From Acanthornis magna (Eukaryota > Chordata > Aves > Passeriformes > Acanthizidae): a DNA stretch of 64,000 bases. This document shows, piece after piece, positions 10,222 to 23,173 of this stretch. Location of the stretch: the NCBI GenBank assembly GCA_036785705.1, contig JAWUZG010000071.1:248001-312000 (forward strand), in the 5' to 3' direction. The translations under genes were made by a program, and so were the position numbers. The notes below the pieces were generated by a model that saw only the letters and a list, made by a program, of their open reading frames with translations, ran no database searches and was not told the DNA's origin. Every line of letters starts with the position of its first letter. Position 1 is the first letter of the stretch.

Positions 10222-11198
10222 CATCAGAATATTTGTTAGAAAAACTAATTCTTACATAAACAATAATGTACTTATAATATAACTGGAGAATTGGTGATGT
10301 TAGAGTGGACACCGAATGAACAAAACCTTAAAGCGACACTTCTAGTGTTCCAGCCTCGGTGCAAATGCTGTTGATTTAAGACTGCCCCTGGACAAGTGAT
10401 GTAAGATCAGTTCCAACAGTGTACTCTGACTGCTCCATGTAAGGATATTTGTGAGTCCTTGCTGGTGTGATGACTTTCAGAACTCCTATCTCTTGCTGAT
10501 CTCCTGGGGTCTGGCTCTTTTGATTTGGGATTGTCTTCAGCTCTGGTAATTTGCTTTTTCTTTTGAAATTTTTTACTCATTTGTAAAAGCCAGCAGAACT
10601 TTTCAAGGACATCTCATTTAAGATGTTACTCATAGGAAATCTTTTTTTCTTAGGTAATTCGTTTAACAGTGGAAAAGCTGGAAATATCACAAGTTAAATG
10701 AAAAGCATTTGACTTTCTGCACAGTGGTTAAAGGAACAGTTACACAATTTTTTTCTCCTATTTCTTCTTGTTAGTTTTAGGAGAAAATATAAAAATATGC
10801 TATTATTTTGCTACAAAGGGTTTCTCTGCTGAGTTCTGAGTTCATAGCCAAATGGGGAAAGTCACATGGTTCAGACTCTGCAAACATTGGCAGTTATAGC
10901 ATTCAAAATATGAATCTGATGTGAAAATGCAATGATCTTCCCCATTACATTAGTAAAAATTTATTTTTTTAAAAGCAAAACCATTGCTCTTCTCGAGCTT
11001 AATATGGAGCACTAGAAATGAGTCCATAGTTCCAAAATTTGTTATCCTACAATTCAGACTCATTGTCAGAAATTCAGGCCGGACAACACAGGAAACTACA
11101 TAAAGTTATTGACACTTCTCATCTTGACTTGCCATGGAGTTAGAGCTTAGCTAGATTTTTGATATTTCTATTATGGATTTCTATTGGAAAAAAAAAAT
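10222..11198. other. unique AT-rich sequence, no gene seen
   Basis: No frame of note and no recognised repeat. Confidence 0.4.
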
Positions 11199-11246
11199 CT
11201 ATCCATTCAACCATCCATTTATTCATCTATCCTTGCATCCATCCCA
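11199..11246. repeat. degenerate (CCAT/ATTC) tetranucleotide stretch
   Basis: Imperfect CCAT and ATTC units ('atccattcaaccatccattt', 'catctatcc', 'gcatccatccc'). Confidence 0.55.
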
Positions 11247-14200
11247 GAATGAGATCTAATAATTTGGAGGAGGAAGTCTGCTGATGAAAGCTGGCTGAAA
11301 TTTCTGTTATTTCCCTTTTGTCCTCAAACTGGTACAGCAAGAAAAAATGCTGAAATTTCTGTTATGCTCTTGTCTCTCCTTCTCATGCGGGTCCCTCTAT
11401 TTTCCCTTTCCTGTTGGGTCTTTGGAAATAGAGTGGCGATGCTGATGTTCAGGGTTAGGGAACAACAAAAATTCTTCCAGATTGGGCCATATTTTGAAGC
11501 CACAGTTGTTGGAGCTGTTTGGGGAGTTTCCTCTCTCCCCAAGCAGCAACTAATACTTGTTACTCCAGGCTCAGATTTGCTATTGAAGTGAATGAAAATT
11601 TTTAGTGAGGAAATGAAACTTTCCCCTTTTCTTACATTACAGTTTTAAACTTCCTAGGGAAAATATGAAAACAAATTGTTATGTAAATGAAGAATTAAAG
11701 GGATTAGAATATCCAGTACATTTTAAAACTTCTTTAATTGTAGATTATTGATTACCAGTTGTACGTATTACAACATTTTTAACCAGTATTAGTCTTACAA
11801 AAAGTACAAAGAGTTGGGAAACAATGGGGAATATAACACTTACATGCAACACTGACAGCTGTGAATAGCAAGAATTGTTAAACCACAAGTAACAAGATCA
11901 TGCAGTAAATTCCAGCATCCCTGGGCTCTTTTAATTCCTTTCACGAAGCAAACATATGCATTCTTTTTAATGCAATGTTGTACGAACAAGACTATTATTT
12001 CTCCACATGGTCTCATTAAAAAATGACTGATTAAAGGGATCCCAGATGTACAGAATAAACTGGAGCATGCAAATATTTTTTTAAAACACTTAGAGAACTT
12101 TTAGAAAAGTGCATTTTAGAAGGTAACTAGTCCCCAAGAGAAAAAGAATACAATCTAGAATATATTTTACGTAGACACAGGGGAAGATCTCCGTTAGTGG
12201 TGCTTTTCACCCATGTATATTCTTTAAATATCCTTTATGTAATAATAGTAAAAATAAATGTAGAATTAAAGAAGCAAAATACAACACCAGTTTTATGATT
12301 ACTCATGAAATCACTGAAATGGTTTCATTGATTCAGCATCTCAATTTCCAGGGTACCGGCTTTCAGCAGTTGGCTTGGGGTCCCCAGCATAGGTACTTTA
12401 TAGTAGGAACTTGAAAGAGTAAATTCAACCCTTTTTATGCCTTTGTCGGTGCACCCCCAAAGCTAACTATGGATGCTGAACAATAGAGCATTTAAGCACA
12501 TTCTGAGTCTTCTTGTTCCTCCATAATGTCTATGAGCTTTCACCGAGAGGCAGACACACAAAAGTGTAGCCACTCATTTGGGTTTTTAGACATGTTTTCC
12601 AGATTAGTGTATTCTGAATTCATAACAGTGCACGAGCATGAAATGCAGCTGGAAGCTTTTTCCCCCGTAAAACTTTCCAACTTTTGAATAATTAACAATT
12701 TTGTAGGTGCCTGCCTAAATAAATTAGGTTTTTACGGCTATGTGAAGATTCCTACAAATAGAGATTTTCAGGCTTTTCTGTGTTCCTGGTCATTGAATTA
12801 GCTACTCACAATAGGTGTTAACTATTTTGTTAATTAATATTGTGACCTCAACTGACTTTTCAGTAGGTTATTAAAAGCATTGTTCTCTTTCTTCTGTTTG
12901 CAGGACAGCAGACCAAGGTTTTGATTTACTGTCACTTTTCAGGACCTAAGACTTTTGCTGACAGAAAGAATGCAACTGCAAAATACTCTGGCAGTTTTTC
13001 AACCTAAATTGCTGCTCCACTCTTACAGGGACCTGTTCAGTTGAAGAGTCAGTATGCTCCTCTGACACTTTAGGGAAAGTATTGTAAAGAGGACTCACAA
13101 AAGGATGAGAAAACTCTCAAGTAATACTGTCAAGATATGGCTAAGTTGTTTTATGTTACTGATGAAAAGAAATATTTCCTCTTTAAGAAATTAAGGGAAC
13201 TGGGGATGGAAAAGTCACTAGATTTACCACAGATTTTTGTAATACTGGTAATTAGTGTAATTGATATATATAATTCATTGCAGCTGTTCAACTCAGACCT
13301 TGTTAGCTAGAGCTCTGTGAATAAATGTGTTTATGTCAAGTTTGGGGACAATATATGACAATTTTGAGAAACACTAAGTGCAAGTGTAAATTGATATAAA
13401 AGTTTAATTTGAAGACTTGGTATTTTGGGAAAAAAAATGGGGATTTTCAACAGTTAAAGGCATTTTGGATTGTTAAAAAAAAAAAGAAAAAAGGAAGACC
13501 AAAGCATTAATTTAAAAAATTAGCAATAAATTACTGTTTTAAAGCACTTTCCCTTCAGTTCCTGTATGAGACAAATACTTTTTCTTGTTGGCATCAGGAA
13601 ATCTATGAAGCTAAAACTCATCTAGGTCTAATGTTAATGGTTATTCCATATTAGTGTTCCCCAACAAGGGAAATGATCAAGGGGAAGGAATTTGTTTCTA
13701 TAAACATGCCCACAGTGGATGGTGAAGGAAGATACCAGTGGTTGGTTCAGAAAACATTTCATACTGCTTCTGGATTCAGACATGTCAGAAGGACTGGCTC
13801 CCCAAATTTAATAAACCACTGAAAAGTTGGTTAATTGTCCAGAAAATACCCCTGGCCAACACAGGACCAGGTGGTGATGAATTCTCTATGTATTGTGCAC
13901 ATATCACATTCAGTTAGATATGTCCAGCTTATCCACATTGCAATGTTTAATATAAGTTTTGTGTCAACTAAGTGTAAGATCCTTACTTCCAATGAGCTAA
14001 TGTAATTCCAGTCACCAGGCTTTGGAATAGAAAGCAAGTGTGAAATTGCCTACAGTTTTTTTTCTGATCATGCCAACATATTCTTTGTGATTTACAAGTC
14101 TAAAGAGAGTTTCCTTTGTTTATGGATTTTTTTTCAGTTTGTTCTGACATAAGAGAGGAGTTAAGCTGTCCCATTACAAGAACAGAAAAAAGCCCCACAT

Positions 14201-17200
14201 GATTTACAAAACAATCCAAATAAAATGGTATGCCTATAAATCACAGCTCTTAAAAAATGTTGTTCTGTACTTCAAAGACTGTTGAAAAAATAAATGAACT
14301 TTATAAAATATTTTAAATTTTTCTGACAAATTGTTGGGGAACATCTGTTTTTACATCTTCTAATAGTAATACTTGACATTTTTTCCTGTAGTTCCTCTAA
14401 AGATTTAAACATGCTTTGCAAATAGCTGCTTAAATAGTTAATAAGTGTATATTGCCTAGATTTTGTTTCTGTCTTTGTAATTTAAAAAAAATTCCATGAT
14501 ATTTTAAAAAGTTTTAACTTCCTTTGATTAACATGGGATGATTTCAGAGGCCCAGCTTTCATTTCTTAAAAAAAAGAGAAGTGTTGGGGATTTGTTTTTA
14601 AGGTAGTAGGGCACATGAGATTTAAGTCTATATTTTTTACTAATTTTATTATTTATGTCTCAATACCTATGCACTTAGTGAATTCTTTTGACACGGCATT
14701 TTTCTAGGTCAATTTAATGTGTGTGTTCTTCTCTTAGTCTCAAAACTTGTTGCTGATCAGGAAACAAAACATTTCCGATGCTTGTTTTCCATGTGTTTCT
14801 TTTACATTAATATAAAATTCCAAAATAACTTTACTATCTCTCAACAGAATGGGCAAATCTCTTCAGTGACTAGCAAAGAAAGAGAGATTCCCTTCACATG
14901 AACTTCTTTATCTTTCCAATTACCCTAAAGTATCAGATTTTCCTGCTACTAATTACAGGAGTACGCTTCCCTGAACTGGGATGCTGTTACAGCTCTTTCA
15001 GCTAAATGGGTTTTATTTTATTATGAAGGGAAAAATAATAAAATTATAAATAAAACTCCAAACTTAGGCTTGGATTTACACCTTATCTACAAAAAGCCTT
15101 TGACACATAGGCTCCTGTGTATAGTATTCAACATAGGTTGAGTTTGTGACTGTCCCTCTCTGCTTTTAGATTTAGTGGTTCCAGATGAAATCTAGACAAG
15201 TTCTCAGATGGCTCATAAGATAGGTAGATAGACAAAGTGCATTGGGGTGAGCAGCTCTGCAATATTGCCTTTTTTATTTTTCTGTGTATTTATATGAAGT
15301 CTCTCTTCTATTCCTCCATAGTATGTGAATGAGATGAAAAACATGAAATGAAAAGTAGCATTAAAGATCTGACATACTATAAGATTTCATAGAATTGGTT
15401 TCCTAGAACTATAAGAATTCATAGAATATTGGAAGTCTTTCACCCTAAATCCATCCCCAGTCTCATCAGTGAAGGACTAGAATATTTTTCAAGATGACAA
15501 GATATCTATTTTCGTAGTTTAGTATTCAAATATGCCAGAAGAAAGATACTGGTTGAATATTCATTTTTAGATTGCCTTTTTACCTTGTATATCTGTAGTT
15601 TCAATATCAAAATCTTTAGTGAATATTTATAAATAGATGTTGGTGGGAGACAGAGCTGAGTGGAAATTGTAAAAGGAGTCATGCTTTGTGAAAATATTGC
15701 ATAAAAACAGAACTGGGGTAAATTTGGAAATTTCTTATGAGTTTGTAGTGCTAAAGCCTACCTCAATGAGAAATGAGTTTAATTTAGAGTTTAAGAATAA
15801 TCTGGACCTGAAGAAAAAGGAATTATTCTTACAATAAAAATTATGGTGCTAAAGTTGTCTTCTAACATACCATTTCAATAAACCAGTGCAATTTGCCTTT
15901 AAGAACTGGGTCTTCATTAAGTCCATGTACTCCCTGGTAGTTTTAGTTTAGAGTGTTCTTTAATACTCATGATTCCTTATAACTTCTTAAGTACATTTAA
16001 ATCCTAAAAACATTTCCAGATACGGTTACATTTTTATCTGCAAAATGAAAGCCAAAGTTCTTGTTGATAAGTAGAACTTTTTCCTATTCCCACCAAAACA
16101 TTAATTTTTCTAGTGTCTGTGCCCAAATGTCCCAGAGCAGGCCCTGGTTTGGAGGGCCAGATGGAATGCTGAGGCCATCCAGCAGTTTATAAATGAACAT
16201 TTAGTGTATAATAGTGCTTACTTTTATCTTGAATTCCTGGAATTTCCTATGCCTCCAATTCAAACACTTCAGCCCCCCAGTGAACTTAACTAATATGGTT
16301 TGTAAATACAGAAAGATTGTCACCATCTGTATACAGTGAGGAAGATGATGTTGAGTGTTAAGTCATGTTGAAAATAAACTTGTGCAATGGGAACTTCTTG
16401 TATCTATTTGTAGCATTGCCCTCTTTCAGAGGGAAAGAACTGATAAAATACACAGCAATAATGTGCTTGGGGATTCTCAGCTGTTTTTCAATATAGACAA
16501 TTTTATTATCAGCTCTAAAACAGAAAAAGCCTTTAATTATCCTCCTGAAAGAAACAGCTTTTGTGTGCCTCTGACCTGTTGTACATCATTTCATCAGAGC
16601 AGTGATTTGTTCTGTCTGTAATAACTTTGTCTCTGAATGATTCTCTCCCCCTGTAAGAAGTGCGCCCACACTCCTCAGATGAAATGCACAGCCTGTGTCA
16701 GTTCATCTTTCAGCACTCATCTTATTTTTGTGTAGATGCCTTGAACTTGTCATCATGAGTGAAATAAATACACATTCTTTGGCTCTCAATTAAAGTTTTG
16801 TTGAGGAATTTCTACTCCTGTGCCTTTGACAACCTCCCTAGCTAGTTGCATGGTTTCAGTATTATCACTCTTTTCTGTATCCCTGAATTTTATTTCTTGG
16901 CTTCCATTTACATATTTAGTTAGTTTGTACCTTTCACTTAAAAAAAAAAAAACAACAATCAGTGTGTCTGGTAATGTCAGTATGAATCTTTCAGTTGTCT
17001 GTGTTGGGGACTGCACTGGGACATTTGTAATATTCATATGGTATAACTAGTTTGCCATGGCATTTTTTGTTTGTTTGGTATTCTTGGAGTGTTTGACTAA
17101 TTTCCAAGTCCTAAGGACAGGCATGGACAAAGCATAGTTAGAACTCAAAAGGCACTCAATCAGGTTTTCCTCCGATTTGTATGGGTAAATAGTTTGTATG

Positions 17201-17463
17201 ATGACAAACTATATCCATGAAAGCAACTAAGAGTCAATTCAAAAGGACATTGGGGGATGTGTCATGGCACAATTTATATCCCAACAGTTGAATGTTCTTT
17301 TTCCTATACCCTATGTTATTCTCAAACCATTCTCAGATGTTGTCTGCAAGAGTGCTCTTCGGCATGAAAAGAACTGCCAGGAGAATTTCTAGTGAATAAA
17401 CACTGTGAAGAGTTGTATGTTCTGCCCATAATACCAGCTCTCAAACAAAGAAGGTAAATTCAC
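11247..17463. other. long unique AT-rich stretch, no gene seen
   Basis: Over 6 kb with only chance-level frames: 75 codons at 11364-11591, 88 codons at 16355-16621, and a mirrored pair at 16786-17050. There is an A13 run at 16940-16952. One acceptor-like site, 'ttctctttcttctgtttgcag' minus its first base (12884-12903), has a branch-like 'ctgac' about 50 bases upstream, but I found no plausible donor after it. No dispersed repeat could be named with confidence. Confidence 0.4.
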
Positions 17464-17545
17464 TCATAGAATATCCTAAGTTGGAAGGGACACACAGAAG
17501 TCATCGAGTCCAAATCCAGGCTCTGTGTGGGACAGTCCCAAGGAT
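17464..17545 (-). mobile_element. short CR1 3'-end fragment
   Basis: Antisense CR1 terminus: 'catagaatatcctaagttgg', then 'aagggacacacagaagtcat' and 'cgagtcca'. The same terminal subtype appears in the nested copy at 5630. Strongly 5'-truncated; the right boundary is approximate. Confidence 0.8.
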
Positions 17546-17960
17546 GGTAAATAAAATCCAGAACCAAACTATATCCTCATGTAAGGCACTGAAGAATTTA
17601 GAAGTTCTAAAGGATAGTCAATAATCTTGAGTTTTGAGTAACTATTGATTTTTAGAACTTGCACAGACTTTTATAAGGGCTGTGGACAGGTGTTTTGTCC
17701 ATTTAGTTACGATAAAGCAAAGGTGTCTCCTGAGACTGTACATCAGAACAAACTAATCCTTTATTTATTGTAGAACAGTAGAGGTTGTATTTCCTGGCTT
17801 GTATTTAATACTAAAGCAGTTGGAGCTCTTGCTGGAATGTGGGATTCTTAAAATCAATATACTATTCCAACCTGCTAAGATTCAAATTTATGGAAATATG
17901 CCCAGACTCTCAGATGATGACAACAGCAGTGAGTGAAGAACTATTGTCCTTCAATCACAC
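17546..17960. other. spacer between two CR1 copies
   Basis: About 0.4 kb with nothing recognised. Confidence 0.4.
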
Positions 17961-18441
17961 TGAATCACACAATTTAGGGTGTTAGGGACCTCTGGAGGTC
18001 ATCCAGACTGATCCCTTGCTCAGAGTAATTCTACTTAGACCACATTGCTCAGGGCTGTATTCAGAACACCTCCAAGATGGAGATTCTGCAACCTCTCCGG
18101 ATGACCTTTTCCAATATGTAATAGAAAAGCAAGTTTCTAATATCTAAGCACAACTTTCTATGTTCCTAACTTCTGTCTCTTGATTCACTTTCACTGTACA
18201 TTTGCAAGAGCCTGTCTTCACAGAAGCCCTATCCTCTACTCAGGAACCTGTAGACAGCAATAAGGTCTTCCCTTAGCCTTCTTTAAAGGCTGAGCAGGTC
18301 CAGTTCCTCAGCCTCTGCTGATGGGCCATGTTCTCTGGCCCCTTGGCTCAGTGCCCTTGCTGGACTTGCTCCTGTCAGTGTCCTTGCTGTGCTGAGGAGC
18401 CTCCCACCAGAATTAATGCTCCAGATGTGATCTCACAACTC
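17961..18441 (-). mobile_element. CR1 LINE fragment, about 480 bp
   Basis: The antisense CR1 3' end ('tgaatcacacaatttagggt', 'gggacctctggaggtcatcc') is followed in order by internal blocks: 'acctccaagatggagattct', 'cagcaataaggtcttccctt', 'ctcagcctctgctgatggg' and 'gaggagcctcccacc'. Non-coding 3' region and the very end of pol only. No intact frame. Confidence 0.8.
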
Positions 18442-21400
18442 TTGGGCAGTTGGTAACGGCATGAACTTTAGGCTGTGTGTAGATGTGAAAGTTCCATTTA
18501 AGAAGTCCCAATATTTTGAAACTTCATAAATCAATGGATTTTCTCTTCTGTGAAGCATAATTTTCCACAAACACATCTGAGACCTACCATTATCATGATT
18601 TCTGTTTTATTTCCTGAGAGTCAGAAGAGTGACATTTTTAAATGGCTTTAATCTGTTTTTTAATATTTCTAAGGCACAGTTAGAATCTGGCTGCCTCTGT
18701 ACTCATCTTGGAAGATGGAAAAGTGTCTGTCTTCTCATTTGTAAAATGATTGAAAATATAGGACATCTATTGAAATAATGACTAACATTTCAAGGATTCT
18801 GGTGTGGCAGAAATAAATACACTTTAAAATATTCACGGAAGAGTCTCTGAACTCCCTTACAGTGTAAGAATATGACCATATTCACTTTGAACTGTTATAA
18901 AGAAGTACGTACTGTGGTTGTAAAGGGTCAGGCCCTACATCATATATTAGTCTTGCTACTGACTTTTACTCTGTCAGTTTTGGGGAAATTATCTAAAGTA
19001 ATTGTTTTCTAATTTTCTTGACAGACTTAAGGAATATTTGAAATGTTGCTTGAGAGGTCTGAATCAATCAGTCTATGAATAATACTAAATATGTCAATTA
19101 CACATTTTCCTTCAGCTTTTCCAATAGCTTGGATAAAACCTGGAGATACTGCCACTTCCAAAGAATGACAACTTTTCTATATTCAAAGATCTGTCCGTAT
19201 TTCATGTTTTTGTAAGTGACAGGGACAATTCAGACAAGATTTAACGATGTTGGAATTTTATCGTGTTAGATTACTAGTGTGTAAATGAAAAAAAAATCAC
19301 TTTTGCACTGTGACTTGCTTAAATAATTGTTGTGGGTATTTAGTCCTCTGAGTTTACCATGATACAGAGCAAAGCTGTGTGTTAACAAGTCCTGGATCCT
19401 AGTGTTACATATGTCAGACCGTTTGCCTTTGCTTCTTAAATAAATCAAACAATAAAATAAGAAGAGCTTCCATGTGCCCTTCCTGTCCAGTCTGTCAACA
19501 AATAAGGATGGGTGAACTTCTCATTTCAGAAAGGCAGCCCTTTGAAGATGTTTAGAAAATAAATGGGGAGGCTGAGATCAAAGGACCCCAGAACCTGTTC
19601 TGTTGAGTCAGTGAGTATTGTTCTTGCACATCTGGGTCAGTTCAGAATGTTATTTTAGAGTCAATGAGAGCTTTCTACATACTACATTCTCCTGAATTTA
19701 TGATGTGAATTCAATGTTGTATCGAAGTTAATTGATAGTGACCTTAAACATACACAGTCTTAGACAAAAACTATGCTAAGCTCAAGTTAAGGTCACAAGA
19801 TGTAGCTATAATTTGAAGTAATAAAGATATCCAAAGGGCATGCAGAACAAATAGAAGAAAAAAAGCTGTATAAGAAACCTAAATGAGTCTGATGAAGAAA
19901 ATGTACTAGAGAGACATTCAAGCCTCCTCCTGCCTCCCTGTTTTTTGTAGTGATGCCATGTGGCAATAATTTGATTTTTTTCATAGCAGCCCAAATATAA
20001 ATAAAGACTTCTAAAACATGTTTCCTTTAGTTGTTTCATCCAGCAGACCTGAATCACCCAAAATCATCCAAAGCTTTTTCCCACTAGTGCTCCATTGCCA
20101 ATGAACACTATACCTTCTCTTGTTACTTTCTCGCTAAATAAAAAACAAACTTTGACAGGTTTACATTTACACTGAGGAAAGAAACAAACAATATAATCAG
20201 CAAATCAGCATGTCCAGATAAAGCACTCAAAAAAACAGTGTTTCATTCTCCTGGGAGCATTACTGAAAATCTCCTTCATTTGGGACCTGCTTCTGCCCAG
20301 AAGGAAGACACTGTAACATATTCTGAATGTCAGCAGTCACTCTGCTGGGCCAGCAAATGGGTCTTTCCCACATCTGAGAGCCACTGCCAACCAATGGACC
20401 TCCCTGCCCTTCTGTTCAGTTAAACTGAGTACACCCAGCCCCTCTTCTTCATTCTTCGCCAAATAAATTTGATTTCCCCTTGGCTGCAATGCTAAAGAAC
20501 AGTTGATTCTTTAGGCAAGTATAAAATCTCTCCGAATAAATCACTGAACTTTGTTGAAGCTCAAGAAGCACGTGGGCTCACTTTAGTTCTATTATTTAGG
20601 TAGCACAGCCTCTGGATTTTACAAATTGATACATATTATACCAAATTACGGTACACCTATAAAGTAGATGCAAAAGAAGAGAAGTCAGTGCTTGTTGCCA
20701 CATTCTCAGGTCAAATACTTCAAGCCAGGAATTTCGGCTGAGTGTTCAAACTTCTAAGAATTAGATTTGTGGCATTGATGTTGATGCAAAATTGTGTTAC
20801 AACTGCAGGATTTGTTCCTACAGCTGAGGGCTCTCCAGGAAAATTAAGTTTTACAATCACAGAAAAAAAGTTATATTTCTTAACTGTCTACATTTGCTCA
20901 TTTGTGAACTCTTCAGAGGGTGTCTACTCCTTTTAAAATTAATAGATTTTATATAAAGATACAAATCTTCTATGCAAGTTTAATTTTTTCCTGTTCTAGT
21001 CCCAGATGTACCTCTCTCCACCAAACTGCTTTTTACAACTCTGTAAACATGCCTTGTCTTTTTAACCTTAAACAGCAGAGGGCAACCTGAGAATGACTAT
21101 CCCAACTATTCCTACGGCTTGAGATTCTGGAAATACAGTGTTTTAAAGGTTGTTATCAATTAATTGTATGTTAAATACAGGTCAAATAAGTACAGTATTC
21201 ACTCTTGACTGGGAATTTGCCAAACTTGTTATATTTTTCAGAGCAAACTGAAATTTCATTCTATGTCACCTGACTATGTGTTCTCAATAAAAGAGTCATG
21301 ACCATGCTCAGCAGAGTCTGTTGTTTGCAGAGCAAATTTTTTCAAATAGGTGGAAGAACTGTGTAAAAGGGATGAGGAAATGCCACCATGGAATACACAA

Positions 21401-22239
21401 AACCTTACTGAATTATCCTAAAGTTGAAAAAGAATAAACCAGCGTAATTTATAAAGCTATGATAGAATTCATTAGACATTTACTGACCATGGCCATGACT
21501 CTGTTTACTTCTACAGACCTGAGTAAAAATTTTGAATTTCTTTCTGTTGTAAAGTTCTTGAAATAACATACTCAGTTTGAGGGACTTGTACAACCTTTGT
21601 CTAAACTTACTTGAAAGCATTACTTTGTTAGATTAAATTCAGTGGAAGAAGGACGACGATAATTTTGAGATAGTGAGACACTAAAAGACATGAAACAAGA
21701 GCCCGAAAGAAAAGAACCTATATAATATTAAATATCAGGAGTGCTTGATGGCAGTGGTTGCCTTGTTGTTCATAGCCTGATCCAAATACTGCAGCAAATT
21801 TATTTAAAAGCCATCCTTTAGATCTTGGAAATCATCTTCTTACCACTATATTACAGCTTATTTATAGTCAGCTGTGTTTCACTGCATTTCTGTAAGCAAA
21901 AGTTTGAATTTTCAAACATGTTACAAAAATATGTGCAAAGAACATTTGTTGCTACTGTTTCCCTTGGGACCCTGCGTGCCTTCCTCCCAAGCATCTCACA
22001 GGACTCATCCCTGAATCCTACCTTTGTTTTCCCGTCCTGTGGATATTCTTTGCAAACACAACTCCAGCTATGAAATGATGCCAATGACTCACAACTTTAA
22101 TCCTCCACTCCAAGTCAAACTCAAATTACTTTCCAGCGTTTTCAGTGCTATTCAATACCAGAGCAAGCTCAGAATGCCCAAAACAATTCTTAACCATTCC
22201 CCTTTGGTTTTCTTTGTTATATTTGTGTGATATCATCAC
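18442..22239. other. unique AT-rich stretch, no gene seen
   Basis: Frames reach only 83 codons (19806-20057 minus, 21825-22073 plus). Around 18700-19000 there are phrases faintly like MIR ('tctcatttgtaaaatga', 'gggaaattatctaa'), too weak to call. Nothing else recognised. Confidence 0.4.
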
Positions 22240-22285
22240 TGTCCTTCCTGGGCCTAATGCCTGTAAAATGGGGATCATGTTAAGC
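22240..22285 (+). mobile_element. possible MIR SINE remnant
   Basis: 'tgcctgtaaaatggggatca' resembles the conserved MIR phrase around 'ctgtaaaatggggata', with 'gggcct' preceding it. Only about 45 bases align by eye, so this is tentative. Confidence 0.3.
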
Positions 22286-22988
22286 TCAACCTTCTTTTTA
22301 GAGCCTTAGGTTCCGTTTCTGTGAAAAATCTTTTGCTCTCATCCATGTGAAAACAAATCTTGAGTTTTAACTCTCTCAGCTTTGAAACATTCAATTTATA
22401 TCCATTTAAGATGGTGTTCATATACAGAACTTTTTCCCTAGTACATTTCACACTTTCATATTGTAGAGCTTCCTTTTCTCTGGGCAACAGAAGAAAAACT
22501 GCCTGTCTTCCATTGCAGGGAAAGTTTGCAACCCTTAATATCCCTTCAGTAATGCTGAGCTTCTGAACTCATGTCTTTTCAGCCAGTGTCTCCCCTCATC
22601 AACTCATTGCCACATTTTTTAAGCCAAGGGTTTTTTTAATGCCATTTGCTCTGAATATCAGAAGATAACTTTCCACTTGGAATCATCTGTGGTGGTTAAT
22701 GCTCATAAAAGTCTTGGAGGAGGTATTAAACCTTAAACTTCACATTTTAACCCTGTTTTTTCCCATTTTTTTTTCAAAGTATGATCAGTTTTCATCAGAT
22801 TTGTCTTCTTCATAAAAATCAAGTCATTGCACCCAGGTATTCTGTTCTGAGTGAGGAGTTAGGAGAACATGGGCAAGAGTTGGATGAAGCTCTTCCATTC
22901 CCTTGCCTTGCTTTAGAGGCTGAGCCTTTGCAGTTTCAAGGGATCTGTGTCTCCCAAGCACTCCCAGCCACCTTGGTTTACAGACCAC
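22286..22988. other. unique sequence, no gene seen
   Basis: Short overlapping frames near 22275-22566 only. The right part leads into the pyrimidine tract. Confidence 0.4.
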
Positions 22989-23173
22989 TCCTCTTCTTTT
23001 TTCTTCTTTCTTCTTTCTTTTTTCTTTTTTCTTTTTTCTTCTTTCTTTTTTCTTTTTTCTTTTTTCTTTTTTCTTTTTTCTTTTTTCTTTTTTTTTCTTT
23101 TTTCTTTTTTCTTTTTTCTTTTTTCTTTTTTCTTTTTTCTTTTTTCTTTTTTCTTTTTTCTTTTTTTTTTTTT
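22989..23173. repeat. (CTTTTTT)n polypyrimidine tract, 185 bp
   Basis: Almost pure T and C. After an irregular TTC start it settles into a CTTTTTT heptamer for most of its length, ending in a T run at about 23161-23173. The plus strand is homopyrimidine and the minus strand homopurine. The frames 22781-23230 (poly-Phe/Ser/Leu) and 22913-23332 minus (poly-Lys/Glu/Arg) are products of this repeat and not genes. Confidence 0.95.

Noticed and set aside
12852..13120. Acceptor-like site with branch-like 'ctgac' and an open stretch
   Set aside because: The tract before the CAG at 12901-12903 is good, but the open frame ends after about 34 codons and no convincing donor follows.
15385..15435. Two 'tcatagaat' words that recall CR1 3' ends
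   Set aside because: The blocks that should follow are absent, so a CR1 call is not supported.
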